From Lumbricus terrestris (lineage: Eukaryota > Annelida > Clitellata > Crassiclitellata > Lumbricidae), in assembly GCA_949752735.1 (NCBI GenBank), contig OX457041.1, positions 24,223,027-24,287,026 of the forward strand: a DNA stretch of 64,000 nucleotides. The letters are read 5' to 3'. Positions 10,932 to 22,620 of the stretch are shown one piece after another; within the stretch, counting starts at the first letter, position 1; each line of letters begins with the position of its first letter. A program made the translations under genes and the position numbers. The notes below the pieces were generated by a model that worked only from the letters and a program-made list of their open reading frames with translations, was not told where the DNA came from and searched no databases.

Positions 10932-11915
10932 TATCCATCGGGTTCCTTAAAGGCTCAATATGAATCGATATATTTGGCATGCTTACATACACGCATACAG
11001 TGGGTTGTTATTTTCTTCCTTCGAATAGACCAGGGTACTGCGCGGTGCGTTTATGATTTCCGCGCGAGTTGCCAAATTTCTCGCCTCGTAGGCCTAGACT
11101 AGAATATCGGATTTTTCCCAACGCCTGTCGTACAACGGTGTTTTAGCTTAGGACAGGGTTTTTAACGTGCAGTTCTACACAAAATGTGCAGTTCTAAATG
11201 GATTTGTTCTGTTGTATAAGCACTTCTGTATAGTTAAACTAGCAAAAAAGTCCGATTGGAAGTAATTAACCATGGAAGATTGGAAAGGAAAGGAGTTGTG
11301 CAGTTCTAAAAATTCCTTTAAAATAGCCCTGGCTTAGGAATAAACTCAATAAAGTCCTTTTACAGAGAGAATAAGCGCTGTAGCCTATCCGCACATCGAA
11401 TAGCTTTATCATTGCGACGGCAGGACATCCGACAAAGAAATAAATAGGCCTAAAATGCGAGTTATTATATCGACCTTCAGACGCGCAAAAGAACAGTCAT
11501 CCATCCACACGCAGAATCAAAAACCACTTAATCTCTATAAAGTTGCAGCATCGTCATTCGCACCATTCTGCAGTGTAGGCTATAGGCCTACTGTAGACGG
11601 TGAAACCGCTTTTTATCGGCGACCGTTTTTTCCAATGCTGGCTTTACCGACTTATTACAGAGAACCGTTTCTGTAGCGAGATTTCCTTTCACTTGCAAAG
11701 CGCCATTTTCACGATTATTTATGGGATAAAATAATATGCAATACATATCACTTAAAGAAATCATCGAAACATGTTCTAAATGAATATTTTAGCCGTCCCA
11801 AAATTCCGTAAATGATAATCTACCGTTATTTCCGTGCGGAATGATTACTGCCTATGCCCTGTTGGGCTAGTGTAGGCCTATATATACGCTTGTGTGTATA
11901 TAATTATATATGAGG

Positions 11916-11965
<50 letters not shown>

Positions 11966-12055
11966 CAAGATCCATCAAGTCTGGACTGATACTTTTCAGC
12001 GGAGCATCGGACGCGTAAATAAGTAATGTCCCTGAAGAGCTTGACCCTATAGGAA
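10932..12055. other. Intronic sequence with a TA microsatellite
   Basis: Holds a TA tract at about 11918-11960 and several TAGGCCTA words. No supported exon. Confidence 0.5.
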
Positions 12056-12059
12056 CTAG

Positions 12060-12175
12060 TCGCTCGTCCGTCGCCAGATGCCAGTAATTACACTTTCCGG
12101 AACTACGGAACGGCCGTCTCCGAATTGGAATCCGAATACAGTTCGTGGTTTCCGCGGACGAACCTCTTGCTGACG
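12060..12175 (+). other. Open segment resembling a CUB tail; possible exon or exon relic
   Basis: The frame with gct at 12062 is open between an AG at 12058-12059 and a GTAACG at 12176. It includes N-Y-T-F-R-N-Y-G-T and ends in L-L-L-T-V-T, which recalls the later strands of a CUB domain. The phases (1 in, 0 out) do not fit the flanking exons and no LCG motif is present. It may be a decayed exon or chance. Confidence 0.2.
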
Positions 12176-12664
12176 GTAACGGCTTAGGTTAATCCATTTT
12201 CGCGAACGAATAAATCTCGACTGCCTTCCAAACAACGACATAATATTGGATCCCCTACACAGTGGTTAATGATACGGCAGCCGCTTAAAGCTGCAATTTT
12301 GTAGCGTCTGCTGTGTTTCGCGGTTCACCGTTTAGGCCAATGTTCAGTTTAATAGCATGGAACGCTGAAGACTAGCATAGCAAATAAGTCCGGAGCCTAA
12401 GTAAAGTAAGTAACAAACAAGCAATTAAGTACGTCACTGTACGTGAGCAGGTGAGTAAGTATGCGCTTTTGTGGATATCATACGTTGACAGTAGGTTTTA
12501 CAATTTACGTAGGCCTAACAGACTGTTTTAATAAATCAACCTTTCTTGAACTGTGTATTGATTAGGCCTATTTCTAAAGCGCAGTTATAATGCAAAGTCT
12601 AGAATCACTTCAAGTGAAGTTTTAGACGCTATATAGGCCTATCTATAATATAGTCTTTCCCTGT
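12176..12664. other. Intronic sequence, nothing recognised
   Basis: Unique-looking DNA with some AGGCCTA words and TAAGTAAG-like tracts. No feature supported. Confidence 0.5.
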
Positions 12665-13016
12665 TCCCGGTTGGCGAATTCGTAGAACATACATTGATAC
12701 GGGACCATGGCTTCGACGACCCTATAAGAATGCGAGTTATAAATAGCGTGACCTGATTGGTAACTTTCGTAAGTGAGCAAGTAAATTTATAGTAAATATA
12801 TTCTAACAGTAAACCAATAATATTGTATTTCACAAGCTAGTATTCACAAACAGCCTTATTAGATGCAACTGGTTTAGAAAAAATTTAATGCCATGATTAT
12901 TGCCGCTAAAAGAGAAGTTGGATTGATGAAAATAACTCGTGATAAATCGAAAACAGGTTGCTGATGCCCTCGTTGCAAAAATAGACCAAGGAAAAGAATG
13001 TTTCCTGAATGAAGTT

Positions 13017-13405
13017 GTCTTGTCTTGTCTTGTCTTGTCTTGTCTTGTCGTCAACCTTCCTTGATCCGAGGGTTGGTCGCATCATGGACGAGCTTCCTCC
13101 ATCTCTTCCTGTCCCTTGTGTCCACCAGAGTCTGCCCGAGAGTTGATCCCATCCAAGTTCCGATGTTAACAAGCCAGCCCATCCTCGGCCTCCCTCGTGT
13201 TCTTGCTCCCGGTACATTTCCCTGTATGATCTCTTTCTCCAGGCAATCTCCGCTTTTTCTCATCAGATGTCCAAAGTATGTGAGTTTCCTTCTTTTAATT
13301 GAATCAAGAAGACTTGTCTCCACTCCCATTGTCTCCAACACCCATTTGTTCGTTTTTCTTTCCATCCATGACACTCTCAAGATTTGTCTTAGGCCTTTCA
13401 TCTCA
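13017..13405 (-). mobile_element. LINE 3' end, C-terminal reverse transcriptase fragment with (ACAAG)n tail
   Basis: The minus-strand frame at 13051-13410 reads the C-terminal part of a non-LTR Pol: R-K-L-T-Y-F-G-H-L-M-R, R-T-R-G-R-P-R-M-G-W-L and D-R-K-R-W-R-K-L-V. On the + strand it is preceded by repeated TCTTG, the inverse of a simple-repeat 3' tail. It is 5'-truncated and lies in the foldback element, whose repeats resume on both sides. Confidence 0.85.
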
Positions 13406-14780
13406 AAATGAAGTTGCATTGATGAAAATAATGCTTGAAAAATTGAAGATGGATACACAAAACAATCGCGTTGCTAAATAAAATAAATATTAAATAGAAT
13501 CCGGATTTAGAAAAACTATTCCGTCTGAAATCGAAGCTGTTTTCATGAGAACAATTTCACTTGAAACAGAAGTGGAGATGAATGAATAAAAATGTTCTGG
13601 CTTAACTTGAAGCTGGATTGAAAAATATCTTCTTGCTAAAATTGGAGCTGCATCGCTGAAAATAATGCTGGAGTAACGGAAAAAGGAATAAGTATTTTTA
13701 TACCTGAAATGGAAGCTGGATTGATGAAATATTTTAATCCGTAAATTCGAGCTGGACGGATGAAAATGTTCTTGCTTACCTTGGAGCTGGACGGATGAAA
13801 ATGTTCTTGCTTAACTTGGAGCTGGATGGATGACAATCTTCCTGATTAAATTGGAGATGGATTGATGAAAATAACGCTTGAGAAATGGAAGCAGGACTAA
13901 TAATAAAACGCTTGTGAAATGAAACTGGATTAAGGCATTTTTATATCTTAAATGGAAGCGGATCAAGGTAATTTTATTATCTGAGATAGGAGCTGGATTA
14001 ATGATAAAACGCTTGAGTAATTGAGGCTGGAATAAGATATTTGTATACCTTCAATGGAAGCTGGATGATGGTATATTTATATCTGAAATAGAAGATGGTC
14101 GATGAAAAATGTTTGATTGATAGACGCTCGATAAAAGAAAGCTGGATAAACGGCTTTCCAGCTGAAATAAAAGCTGGATGCATGTTGATATACATGATTG
14201 AAAATCAACAGTCCAGTGTCCATTTATCAAACGTTATATTCGTCAATCCAGCTTCTATTTCACCTATAAGGAATCTTCATCCAGCTTCCATTTTTTCAAG
14301 CGTTTTTCAAATTATTAATCCAACTTCCACTTCACATAATTATAAAATATCTTAATTCAGCTTCCACTTCTCAGTTTTATCGTTACGCAGATAAAAAATA
14401 CCTTAATCCAGCTTCTATTTCAGATATGAAATACCTTAATCCAGCTTCCATTTCAAATATAAAAATACCTTAATCCAGCTTACATTACTCAAGCGTTTTT
14501 CATTAATCCAGCTTCCATTGCTCATGCATTATTTTCGTCAATCCAGGTTCTATTTCAGATATGACATATACCTTCATCAATCATTATGCTTCCATTTCTA
14601 ATGTGTTATTTTCATCAACCAGCTTCTTTGTCAGGTATAAAAACATCTTTATTCAGCTTCCATTTACCAAGCGTTATTGTCATCCATCCAGCTTCTTTGT
14701 CAGGTATAAAAACACCTTTATTCTGCTTTTATTTTCTAAGCGTGTTCTTCTTTAACCAGCTTCGATTTCTTATGCGTTCA
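13406..14780. repeat. Inverted minisatellite arrays (AAGCTGGAT units)
   Basis: Units of about 30-50 bases with GGAAGCTGGATTGATG run from about 13420 to 14200. The reverse-complement form (AATCCAGCTTCCATTTC) runs from about 14235 to 14770. These are the inner arms of the foldback element. ORFs here are incidental. Confidence 0.9.
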
Positions 14781-15034
14781 ATTCAAATGATGTCTATGAT
14801 TCGTAGATGTTACGTCCCCTCAAGACTTCGTCGGAAGTAAAAAATTAGGTCACGCTATTTATAACTTGCTTTCCTATTGGGTCGTCAAAGCCTTGGACCC
14901 GTATCCATGTATGTTCTACGAATTCGCTCCCGGTTGATGCTTCTGAACGCAAACATCAGTATAAAATCCTGGCTGCAAAAAGCATGAGGAGAATATCTAT
15001 AATTATATTCTGAACATCAATTCTAAATGGCAAA

Positions 15035-15225
15035 ATAGAACATAGATTCAGAACATAATAGAACATAGATTCAGAACATAATAGAACATATAGATTCAGA
15101 ACATAATAGATCAATAGATTCAGAACATAATAGATCCTATATATTCAGAACATAATAGAATATATATTCAGAACATAATAGAATATAGATTCAAAACATA
15201 ATAGAACATAGATTCAGAACATGGA
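15035..15225. repeat. Minisatellite, ATAGATTCAGAACATAATAGA units
   Basis: About eight imperfect units of 22-26 bases, ending some 40 bases upstream of the CUB 2 first exon. Confidence 0.9.
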
Positions 15226-15261
15226 TCCAGAATCCTATTATTTTTATTATTCTGTCTCCAG

Positions 15262-15478
15262 CTCAGTTCGAAGTCGTTGGCGGAAGTCGGCGTTGGGGCA
15301 ACCGTTGCATCTACGACTTCTACAGCTCAAAGGGGGTAAAGACGGGCGCCTTCTTCTCTCCACGCTACCCGCAGAATTACCCACCGAACACCAACTGCCA
15401 GTACGTTTTCTACGGGGCCAAGAGCGAACGTGTATCAATACTTTTCCATGTCATCCAGCTCGAAGCCATACATGGAGG
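15262..15478 (+). CDS. CUB 2, N-terminal half exon
   Basis: The acceptor TGTCTCCAG precedes 15262 and the donor GTAATG follows 15478; phase 1 in, phase 2 out. In frame from 15264 it reads N-R-C-I-Y-D-F (first cysteine), G-A-F-F-S-P-R-Y-P-Q-N-Y-P, then T-N-C-Q-Y-V-F (second cysteine) and an S-E-R-V-S-I-L-F strand. A second AG four bases inside would break the phase rule, so the upstream AG was chosen. It joins 17855 through a glycine codon gg|c. Confidence 0.88.
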
Positions 15479-16354
15479 GTAATGAAATCTAATCCTATCA
15501 GAATTAATCCAATCTAATATGTTCTGATCCAATGCGAGTTTGCCAAAATTAGGCCTAATCTATTCCAAAAAAGTTTTACTCAATAGGGTCTATAGCGTAG
15601 GCCAACGTTTCCCGAACTTTTTGGGCCGCGGAACCCTTCGCGTCGCAGAGCCTAATATTTTCTTCCGGAACCTCAAACGCTAAAATGCAGCTCAGCATGC
15701 ATAGAACCTGAGAAGCATATTAATATCATAATTATGGTCATAGGCTATAGATAGCTAAACACAAAACATTCGATGAGAAATTTTACTGGAATAGGCCTAC
15801 AACATTCACTATACAGGCCTATTATAGATAGGCCTACGGAATTGAAATGCCGCATTCGAGTAACATTTCTCATTAAAATTTCACTTATTTGCAACGTTTT
15901 AGGTGAGTATATACGCTGTATACCCGCGTATACCCTCGTGTACAGCCCTGCTTTATAGCGCCTCTCGCAGTCTGGACTATTCTTAGGCGCAATTTAATGA
16001 TGGTCCAATCTATTTATATGGTCTAATCTAATTTGTCTATTGTAGTCTAGCAACTATAGTATAAAATAATCCCGATCCCTTCTCGCTAACTGTACTCCTT
16101 CTCTTTTACCGTATTGCAATCTCTGTCTGTCTGTCTGTCTGTTTGTCTGCCTGAGCCTTTATTTATCGTTCACAGTCTGGCTCCTTAGGCCATATGCTTC
16201 TGTAACTTGATTCCCAAACCGGATAAGCACTAGAATAAAACTTGTTGACACAGTTTATACGGTCTTGTTATTCCCGGAGATAAATTGAAGTGGAAGTAGG
16301 CCTAATGTGGTGATGGCAAGCTTGACGTAAAGTTAGATGAAACCTTACTGGAAC
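15479..16354. other. Intron 5' part, nothing recognised apart from a short CTGT tract
   Basis: AT-rich with repeated TAGGCCTA words and a short CTGT tract near 16125. No gene. Confidence 0.5.
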
Positions 16355-16740
16355 GTACATCAGTCAGTCAGTCAGTCAGTCAGTCAGTCAGTCAGTCAGT
16401 CAGTCAGTCAGTCAGTCAGTCAGTCAGTCAGTCAGTCAGTCAGTCAGTCAGTCAGTCAGTCAGTCAGTCAGTCAGCCAGCCAGCCAGTCAGTCAGCCAGC
16501 CAGCCAGCCAGTTAATCAGTCACTCAGTCATCCAGCAAGCCAGCCAGTCATCCAGCCAGCCAGTTAGTGAGTGAGTGAGTGAGTGAGTGAGTCAGCCAGC
16601 CAGTCACTAAGCCAGCCAGTCAGTCAGCCAGCAAGTCAGCCAGCAAGTCAGCCAGCCAGTTAATCAGTCAGTCAGTCATCCAGCAAGCCAGCCAGTCAGC
16701 CAGCCAATTAGTCAGTCAGTCAGTCAGTCAATCAATAAAT
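16355..16740. repeat. (CAGT)n/(CAGC)n microsatellite array
   Basis: Nearly pure CAGT for about 115 bases, then mixed CAGC, CAGT and GAGT units. Confidence 0.97.
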
Positions 16741-17069
16741 CAGTCTCTTATTAGCACAACCAGCGATTCAACTGACGCTGGCGCCAGAGTTTCTATCGAA
16801 TCGAGTTTCCTAAGCTTTCCTTTGGTGCCGTATTTCCAGTATGTAACATGCAACGTCTTCTGCTTTCCCCGCATTTAAGACCAACCGGTGCCTTTAATAC
16901 GGGTGTGTATTTAGCCGCAATTTGTGAACGTACGGTGTTGTATTAACAATTCCATTCAACAATATCCGACATCCCATTGTAGTAAGTGCAGAAGTTTCCG
17001 CCGCCTACCGGGTACTTCAAAGTGTAGCTTCTGACGGTTCGAATTTTGGTTTCTGGCGAATAAAGTAGG

Positions 17070-17117
<48 letters not shown>
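17070..17117. repeat. (TA)n microsatellite
   Basis: Pure TA tract, next to a SINE on the minus strand. Confidence 0.95.
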
Positions 17118-17119
<2 letters not shown>

Positions 17120-17151
17120 CCCCAGGAAAAGAAAATATGTACATGTAAGGA

Positions 17152-17325
17152 ACTTGCTTATAGTGCCCCTTCAAGGTTTCTACTCAGAAGCGCTTCCGAC
17201 TAGGCCTACAGCGCGGACAATGAATTGGAGTTTCACGCCGAAGCGCTGAGCAATTACGAGTGAAGGACTTGCCCAAGGTCCATAAACAGCGGCTTGAGGT
17301 GGTTTCGAACCTTCAACTCATGTGT
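17152..17325 (-). mobile_element. tRNA-derived SINE, minus-strand copy (5' end lost)
   Basis: Reverse complement of the SINE at 5707: TAGTGCCCCTTCAAGG, GGAGTTTCACGCCGAAGCG, GACTTGCCCAAGGTCC and TTTCGAACC. The tRNA-like head is truncated at a junction with the next repeat. Confidence 0.85.
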
Positions 17326-17334
17326 AGCAATCCC

Positions 17335-17590
17335 CCCAGAATTATAATCGACAGGTCTTGTGTGCGTCACTTTTGGTAAAAAGACTGGCTTAAATAAAAA
17401 GGCATCAGTTGAGTTTTTGGTAGCGAAAAAAAAGTCCGATCACGTGGTGTCGTCGGTGACTCAATGACCGATTTGCCGTCCACCCAAAAGTAGCCCAAAA
17501 GGACCAAGACGGGCGTTTTTCTCGCCATCTCCCCAGAAACCCGAACTCCACCACCAACCACCCCGCAAGCAGGGGACTAGATTAGACATC
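17335..17590 (-). mobile_element. Truncated copy of the GTTTAATCTAG-family repeat
   Basis: Shares GTCTTGTGTGCGTCACTTTT-like, GATCACGTGGTGTCGT, GCCGTCCACCCAAAAGT and the end AGCAGGGGACTAGATTAGAC with the fuller copy at 48572-48988. It carries one diverged GACT..AAA/CATCAG module. Confidence 0.7.
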
Positions 17591-17854
17591 TTCCTCTTTC
17601 ATCAACATCAGTATCATAATCAGTGGCAGCAAGAGCATGATGAATGATGATCAGGACGTTTCTTCTATTGTTCGATCCCTTTGTCTTGTTTTGTTTAAAA
17701 GCAATTAACACTAACAATGCTGAAATAAATCAATGAACATGTAGGCCTATGCACTATTTACAAAATAATATAAAATCTGAAAGACAAATGACTTCGTAAA
17801 GAACTTAATGAGTGAACCATAGAAATAATATTGGAACGTTGTTTTGTCTGAAAG

Positions 17855-18189
17855 CTGTCACAACAGTCCCGATTACGTCATCGTACGCGACGGCACGGAC
17901 GTGACGTCACCGCAACTCGCGTTGTACTGCAACACGGTCAATGACGTCACGGTGACGTCGACGGGTGAAAACGTCATCGTTGAACTGGTGGCGGACAATA
18001 AGAACCAGATGAAGGGCTTTGCTGCCGCGTTTGCCTTCCTCGCCCGGGGCCACCACATGCCCCATCACTCCCCCGTTGTCCCTCTAACAACGACGACGAC
18101 GCTGTCTCCTGCAGGGGAAGACTACCATGACCTCGAGACCTTGTACCTGACTTCCGGTCCAAGGCAAGACAAGCACGGCTCGTCGCTCG
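17855..18189 (+). CDS. CUB 2, C-terminal half exon plus Thr-rich linker
   Basis: The acceptor GTCTGAAAG ends at 17854 and the donor GTGAGT starts at 18190; phase 2 in, phase 1 out. It starts with the third cysteine (G-C-H-N-S-P-D-Y-V), has the fourth in L-Y-C-N-T-V, and ends the CUB with G-F-A-A-A-F-A-F. Unlike the other second-half exons, it continues for about 50 residues into a linker with a His-rich start and a T-T-T-T-T run. This linker likely separates CUB 2 from CUB 3 as an extended, possibly O-glycosylated spacer (inference). Confidence 0.88.
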
Positions 18190-18261
18190 GTGAGTTCGTC
18201 CTTCCGTGTGTCTGTTAGGAATATTCTGGATGTTTATAGATCAGAGTCATTAGCCAAGTCG

Positions 18262-18312
18262 TTTTCTGTGTGCGTGTGTGGTGTGTGCGTGTTTGTGTGT
18301 GCGTGTGTGTCT
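18262..18312. repeat. (GT)n-rich tract
   Basis: Interrupted GTGTGTGCGT repeats shortly after the exon. Confidence 0.9.
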
Positions 18313-18339
18313 TTACTGCCATGAGTGCATTTGCCTGTT

Positions 18340-18860
18340 CCCTTCTAGACTACTGCAACACACTTCTCATAAGCCCTCCGAAACAGCGCATATATTTCTC
18401 CCCCTTCAATCGGTCTTAAATGCTTCACCTGCATGCATGGGCTCATAGCTCGATTCCTTCGCTTTATAAATAGCTCCAAGTATTATCTTGAAGTCTTGCA
18501 CTGGCTTCCTATTACCGCACGCATCCACAGCAAGATACTCTCTCCGATCTGAAAAAATGCCTCTAATTACCACTGAAAACTAAAGTATAGACCTATAGGC
18601 CTATTATGCAGAAGCGGATATATTATCTGCATATGCATCTTCAGCTCGCCCAATGCTTTCTTCTGATCACCTTGATCTTTTTGTTCCCAGGATTAGGACC
18701 GCAGCTCTAAGACTTGTCCAACATCGGACTTTGCTGTGGTTGGTCCATATATCCAGTTGGAATGACCTTTCTTCCGATCTATACGGGCTAAACTAATGAC
18801 TCGTTTTTTCTTATCAGTCCCTCATTCCTTAAAAGCATTTCTTCACATCCCCCGGGTTTC
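18340..18860 (+). pseudogene. CR1/L2-type LINE C-terminal remnant
   Basis: In shifting frames it reads L-D-Y-C-N-T-L-L-I and, after several stops, a stretch equivalent to the conserved H-W-L-P-I-x-x-R-I region (near 18500-18530). The order matches the 3' end of CR1/L2-like LINE Pol, as in the better copy at 47740. It is heavily mutated. Confidence 0.6.
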
Positions 18861-19025
18861 TCGTTATAAGAGCTCTTCTTAATGTCATGATGCGATGAGG
18901 ACGAGGATGAGGATGAGGGGGAGGTTTATATAGCGCATCTGCGAGAGGCGCTATATAAATATATAGACATACAATACAATTATGTGTCTGTTTCTGTATC
19001 TGTCTGCGTCAATATCTGCGCCTGT

Positions 19026-19240
19026 CGTCATCATCATCATAATCGTCATCATCGTCATCATCATCGTAATCATCATCATCATCATCATCATCATCACCAT
19101 CATCGTCATCATCGTCATCATCGTCGTCATCGTCGTCATCATAGTCATTATAGTCATCGTCATCATAGACGTCGTCATCATCATCATCATCATCACCATC
19201 GTCATCACCACCACCAACCACCAAACCACCATCATCACCA
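19026..19240. repeat. (CAT/CGT)n trinucleotide array, left arm
   Basis: ATC/GTC/CAC trinucleotides. The reverse-complement type of array follows at 19476-19852, making a large inverted pair. ORFs rich in His, Asp or Ile here are artefacts. Confidence 0.95.
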
Positions 19241-19475
19241 CCACTCCACCATTTTCCTCCTCCCAATCCCTTCTCCTCCTCCTCGACCCATTCTTCCTCC
19301 TCTCATCCTCTCCATCATATTCTTGCCATCCTTATAGTCATCGTCCTCATCACTTCCGTCACTTCCATCGTCAGTGACGTGGCAGAAATCTTTGAAGAGT
19401 CTCTTTCCATTCGTTGTCAACGGTGACGAGATGCTGCAGCTGAAAACGATTCAGTTGCGGCAGCGGATGATGCTC

Positions 19476-19615
19476 TATGATGATGATGATGATGATGACG
19501 TCTATGATGACGATGACTATAATGACGATGATGACGACGATGATGATGATGATGACGACGATGATGATGATGACGATGATGATGCTCCATGATGATGATG
19601 ATGGTGATGATGACA

Positions 19616-19658
<43 letters not shown>

Positions 19659-19852
19659 CGACGATGATGATGATGGTGATGATGATGACGACGACGATGA
19701 TGATGATGCTCCATGATGATGATGATGATGATGATGACGACGATGATGATGACGACGACGATGATGATGACGATGATGATGATGACGATGATGATGACGA
19801 TGATGATGACGACGACGATGATGATGATGATGACGATGATGATGATGACGAT
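19476..19852. repeat. (GATGAC/GATGAT)n trinucleotide array, right arm
   Basis: GATGATGAC units with the punctuation GATGCTCCATGATGATG occurring near 19580 and 19707. It is complementary in type to the array at 19026-19240. Confidence 0.95.
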
Positions 19853-20940
19853 GGGCGTGATTGCATTCGCCTCCATTAGTGATTGACGAGGCGAGATGAT
19901 AGGCAAGATGGCAAGCGATTGCCGATGCCGGTGCCAAGGCAATCCCTTGCGATTGATGTGATGACTATGAAAGCAGTGCAAACTGGCTTACGGCGTGAGA
20001 TTGCCACTATGCATGCCTCTTACCTTAGCTGCCGGTTCTTTACCGTGTACCTTATCCCATTTACCAATTAGCCTACTTTACCATACCCTTTCAGATTTTC
20101 CTTATCTTGCCATAGTTAACCCTATATAGCATTACTCTACATTATCACTGACTTACCAGGTCTTACCTTACTTTAACCGGTTACCATGGATAACCAATTA
20201 ACCATACCACATGCACGATGTTCCTGTTGCCCCATTTACTGCAGTGCTCAACAGCCTCCGTTTACATAACAGTTAAATCGCGAACCGTAATTTACTGAGT
20301 TTTAACAGCAAACATTCTCTCAAATTAACGAATATTTCCCGGTAACAATTATAATTGACGACGATGACGAAAGTGGCCTGCCTTATATAGATAGCCATTT
20401 ATTTACGCATTTGAGCTTTTTATATAGCGCCTTAAATTGACTTCTTGAAGTCGCTGATTCGTAAGGTATAAGCATGGAAAGGATATTTAAAAGGGGGTGG
20501 GATACTATATGGGCCCCTACACGCTACTCGTTTACTCCATTGCTTATATTTCAAGGGACCGAATGTGACGGACACAGATGCACACATATACACCCACGCA
20601 TATAGAAACAGACAGAGAGGCATAAAGACGCATTTTAACATCATCGATACGCAGACATGCGAAAGGAAACCACGAGACCGAAAGGAATTTACTGCAATGC
20701 TCAGCAGTGAAGACGGCAGTATATGTATGCAGCGTATACGAGAGCAGCAGAGTGCAAGAGTCTAACATGCGAGACTGCGATCGTCCCTCTATTGACGAAA
20801 AAGATCAGTTGTCCCATGACGCAGGCCATAACGTCACGACTGCTGCTCTACCATGATGGCCACTAACCGGAATTTATACAGCGCACGCTTTTTCATAAAC
20901 AACCAAATTAAGAGACATTTACAAGCGCCCCACTGCGATA
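19853..20940. other. Intron of gene 1, nothing recognised
   Basis: Mixed unique-looking DNA, including a TACCTTA-rich stretch (about 20030-20190). No exon with matching phase was seen. Confidence 0.5.
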
Positions 20941-21480
20941 AGCGACAGAACGGACAGAGACAGCGAGACGGACAGAGAGACGGACAGAGAGACGGACAGA
21001 GAGACGGACAGCGAGACGGACAAAGAGACGGACAGAGAGACGGACAAAGAGACGGACAGACAGAGAGCCACGGTGGAACAAGATGACAGCTAGATACGCG
21101 GATCGATATATGGAACGACAGGTGGAAACGCAGAATATAATAGGCAGCCATCCACACACGCATATATACACACAGACAGACATGCGCACAGACAGACATG
21201 CGCACAGACAGACATGCGCAAAGACAGACATGCGCACAGACATACATGCGCACAGACAGACAAGAGCACAGACAGACATGAGCACAGACAGACATCAGCA
21301 CAGACTACATAAACACAGACAGACATGAGCACAGACAGACATCAGCACAGACTACATAAACACAGACAGACATGAGCACAGACAGACATGAGCACAGACA
21401 GACATGAGCACAGACAGACTTGAGCACAGACAGACATGTGCATAGTCAACGAGACTATAACAGAACATGAAGGCAGGTGG
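20941..21480. repeat. GACGGACAGA and ACAGACAGACATGNGCAC tandem arrays
   Basis: At 20945-21062 there is a 10- to 12-base GACGGACAGAGA array. At 21168-21440 there are 14-base CACAGACAGACATG units, with a ~42-base higher-order unit containing ACTACATAAAC near 21300-21360. All is non-coding. Confidence 0.92.
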
Positions 21481-21837
21481 GGCATGCAGACAGAAATATC
21501 GACAGAAAGACAGACAGGCATATAAACAAACTGGCAGACAAACAGACATACAGGAAGACAACTAAGTATACACAAAGAGACAGACGTGTATACGAGACAG
21601 ATATAAACAGACAGGGAAATGAGAACAGCCGGACAGATGAACATGCAATTGCACATGCAGACAGATACATGTAGGCAGGCAAGCAGAGAGACGGACACAA
21701 ACACACACACACACACACGCATTGACATTCACAGACACAAGCATAAGTAGACTGGACAAGGGATTTAGTTTAATTTAGTGGATGTCGAAATGTTGAGCTG
21801 CAGTCTGCTTTGAAGTCTCATTCCATCCTTTCCTTCG

Positions 21838-22435
21838 TCCATCCAACCGTCCATCAATTCATCCATCCAACCCGTTCATCTATCCATCCATCCATCCATC
21901 CATCCATCCATCCATCCTTCTATCCATCCATCCATCATCCATCCATGTAATCATCCATCCGTCCATCCATTCAAACATCCATCAATTCATCTATCCAACC
22001 CGTTCATCTACCCAACCATCCATTCCTCCATCCATCCATCCATCCTTCCATCCATCCATCCATCATCCATCCATCTAATCATCCATCCGTCCATCCATTC
22101 AAACATCCATCAATTCATCCATCCAACCCGTTCATCTACCCAACCATCCATTCCTCCATCCATCACTTCATCTATCCGTCTATTCATGCATTTATTCAGC
22201 CATCTATCCATCCATCCAACCAACCATCCATCCATCCATCCATCCATCCATCCATCCATCCAAATAATCTATCCATCCATCAATCCATCCATTCATCCAT
22301 CTATCCGTCATCCATCCATCCATCCATCCATCCATATAATCTATCCATCCATCAATCCATCCATTCATCCATCTATCCGTCATCCATCCATCCATCCATC
22401 CATCCATCTATCCATCTATCAATCCATCCAGCTAG
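21838..22435. repeat. (ATCC)n array with higher-order units
   Basis: Imperfect ATCC repeats. Longer units containing AATTCATCCATCCAACCCG (around 21855, 21985 and 22112) and ATAATCTATCCATCCATC (22264 and 22336) are duplicated in tandem. Confidence 0.93.
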
Positions 22436-22565
22436 AGAACCATCCGTTATCATATAATCTTCATCCTTTTCTGCATGACTATGTTCATCAAAGTATCTTT
22501 CCATCTCTCCCTCTTTCAGTTTTCCGGGATTCCTTCATGCATCGACTCCATTCAAATCCCACCAC

Positions 22566-22596
<31 letters not shown>

Positions 22597-22620
22597 CGTC
22601 GTATACATACACATATATAT
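22566..22620. repeat. TA-rich microsatellite
   Basis: TA tract forming the left flank of the TAGGGTGACA element. Confidence 0.9.

Larger units (their letters stand above)
12674..14927. mobile_element. Foldback-type transposon with long TIRs and 9-bp target duplication
   Basis: The left end from 12674 (GCGAATTCGTAGAACATACA onward) and the right end (reverse complement from 14927) match over about 85 bp with few differences, to AGTTATAAATAGCGTGACCT. TCCCGGTTG stands directly outside both ends (12665-12673 and 14928-14936), a 9-bp target duplication. Inside, short units with GGAAGCTGGATTGATG fill the left arm and the same unit inverted (ATCCAGCTTCCATTTC) fills the right arm, so most of the element can fold on itself. 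Known foldback and Mutator-like elements combine long TIRs, internal repeats and 9-bp duplications; the family is inferred. No transposase is seen. A LINE 3' end (13017-13405) interrupts the left arm. Confidence 0.8.

Noticed and set aside
15221..15517. ORF of 98 codons over the CUB 2 first-half exon
   Set aside because: It is in the wrong frame. The frame from 15264 gives the CUB pattern with both cysteines and correct splice phases.
19373..19450. Possible exon after GTCAG at 19373
   Set aside because: It runs straight into a GAT repeat with no phase 1 donor and no domain.
18951..19981. Asp-, His-, Met- and Ser-rich ORFs
   Set aside because: They are trinucleotide repeat artefacts on both strands of the CAT/GAT arrays.
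21838..22435. Regularly spaced short repeats considered as a CRISPR-like array
   Set aside because: They are ATCC microsatellite units in a eukaryotic genome, with no unique spacers.
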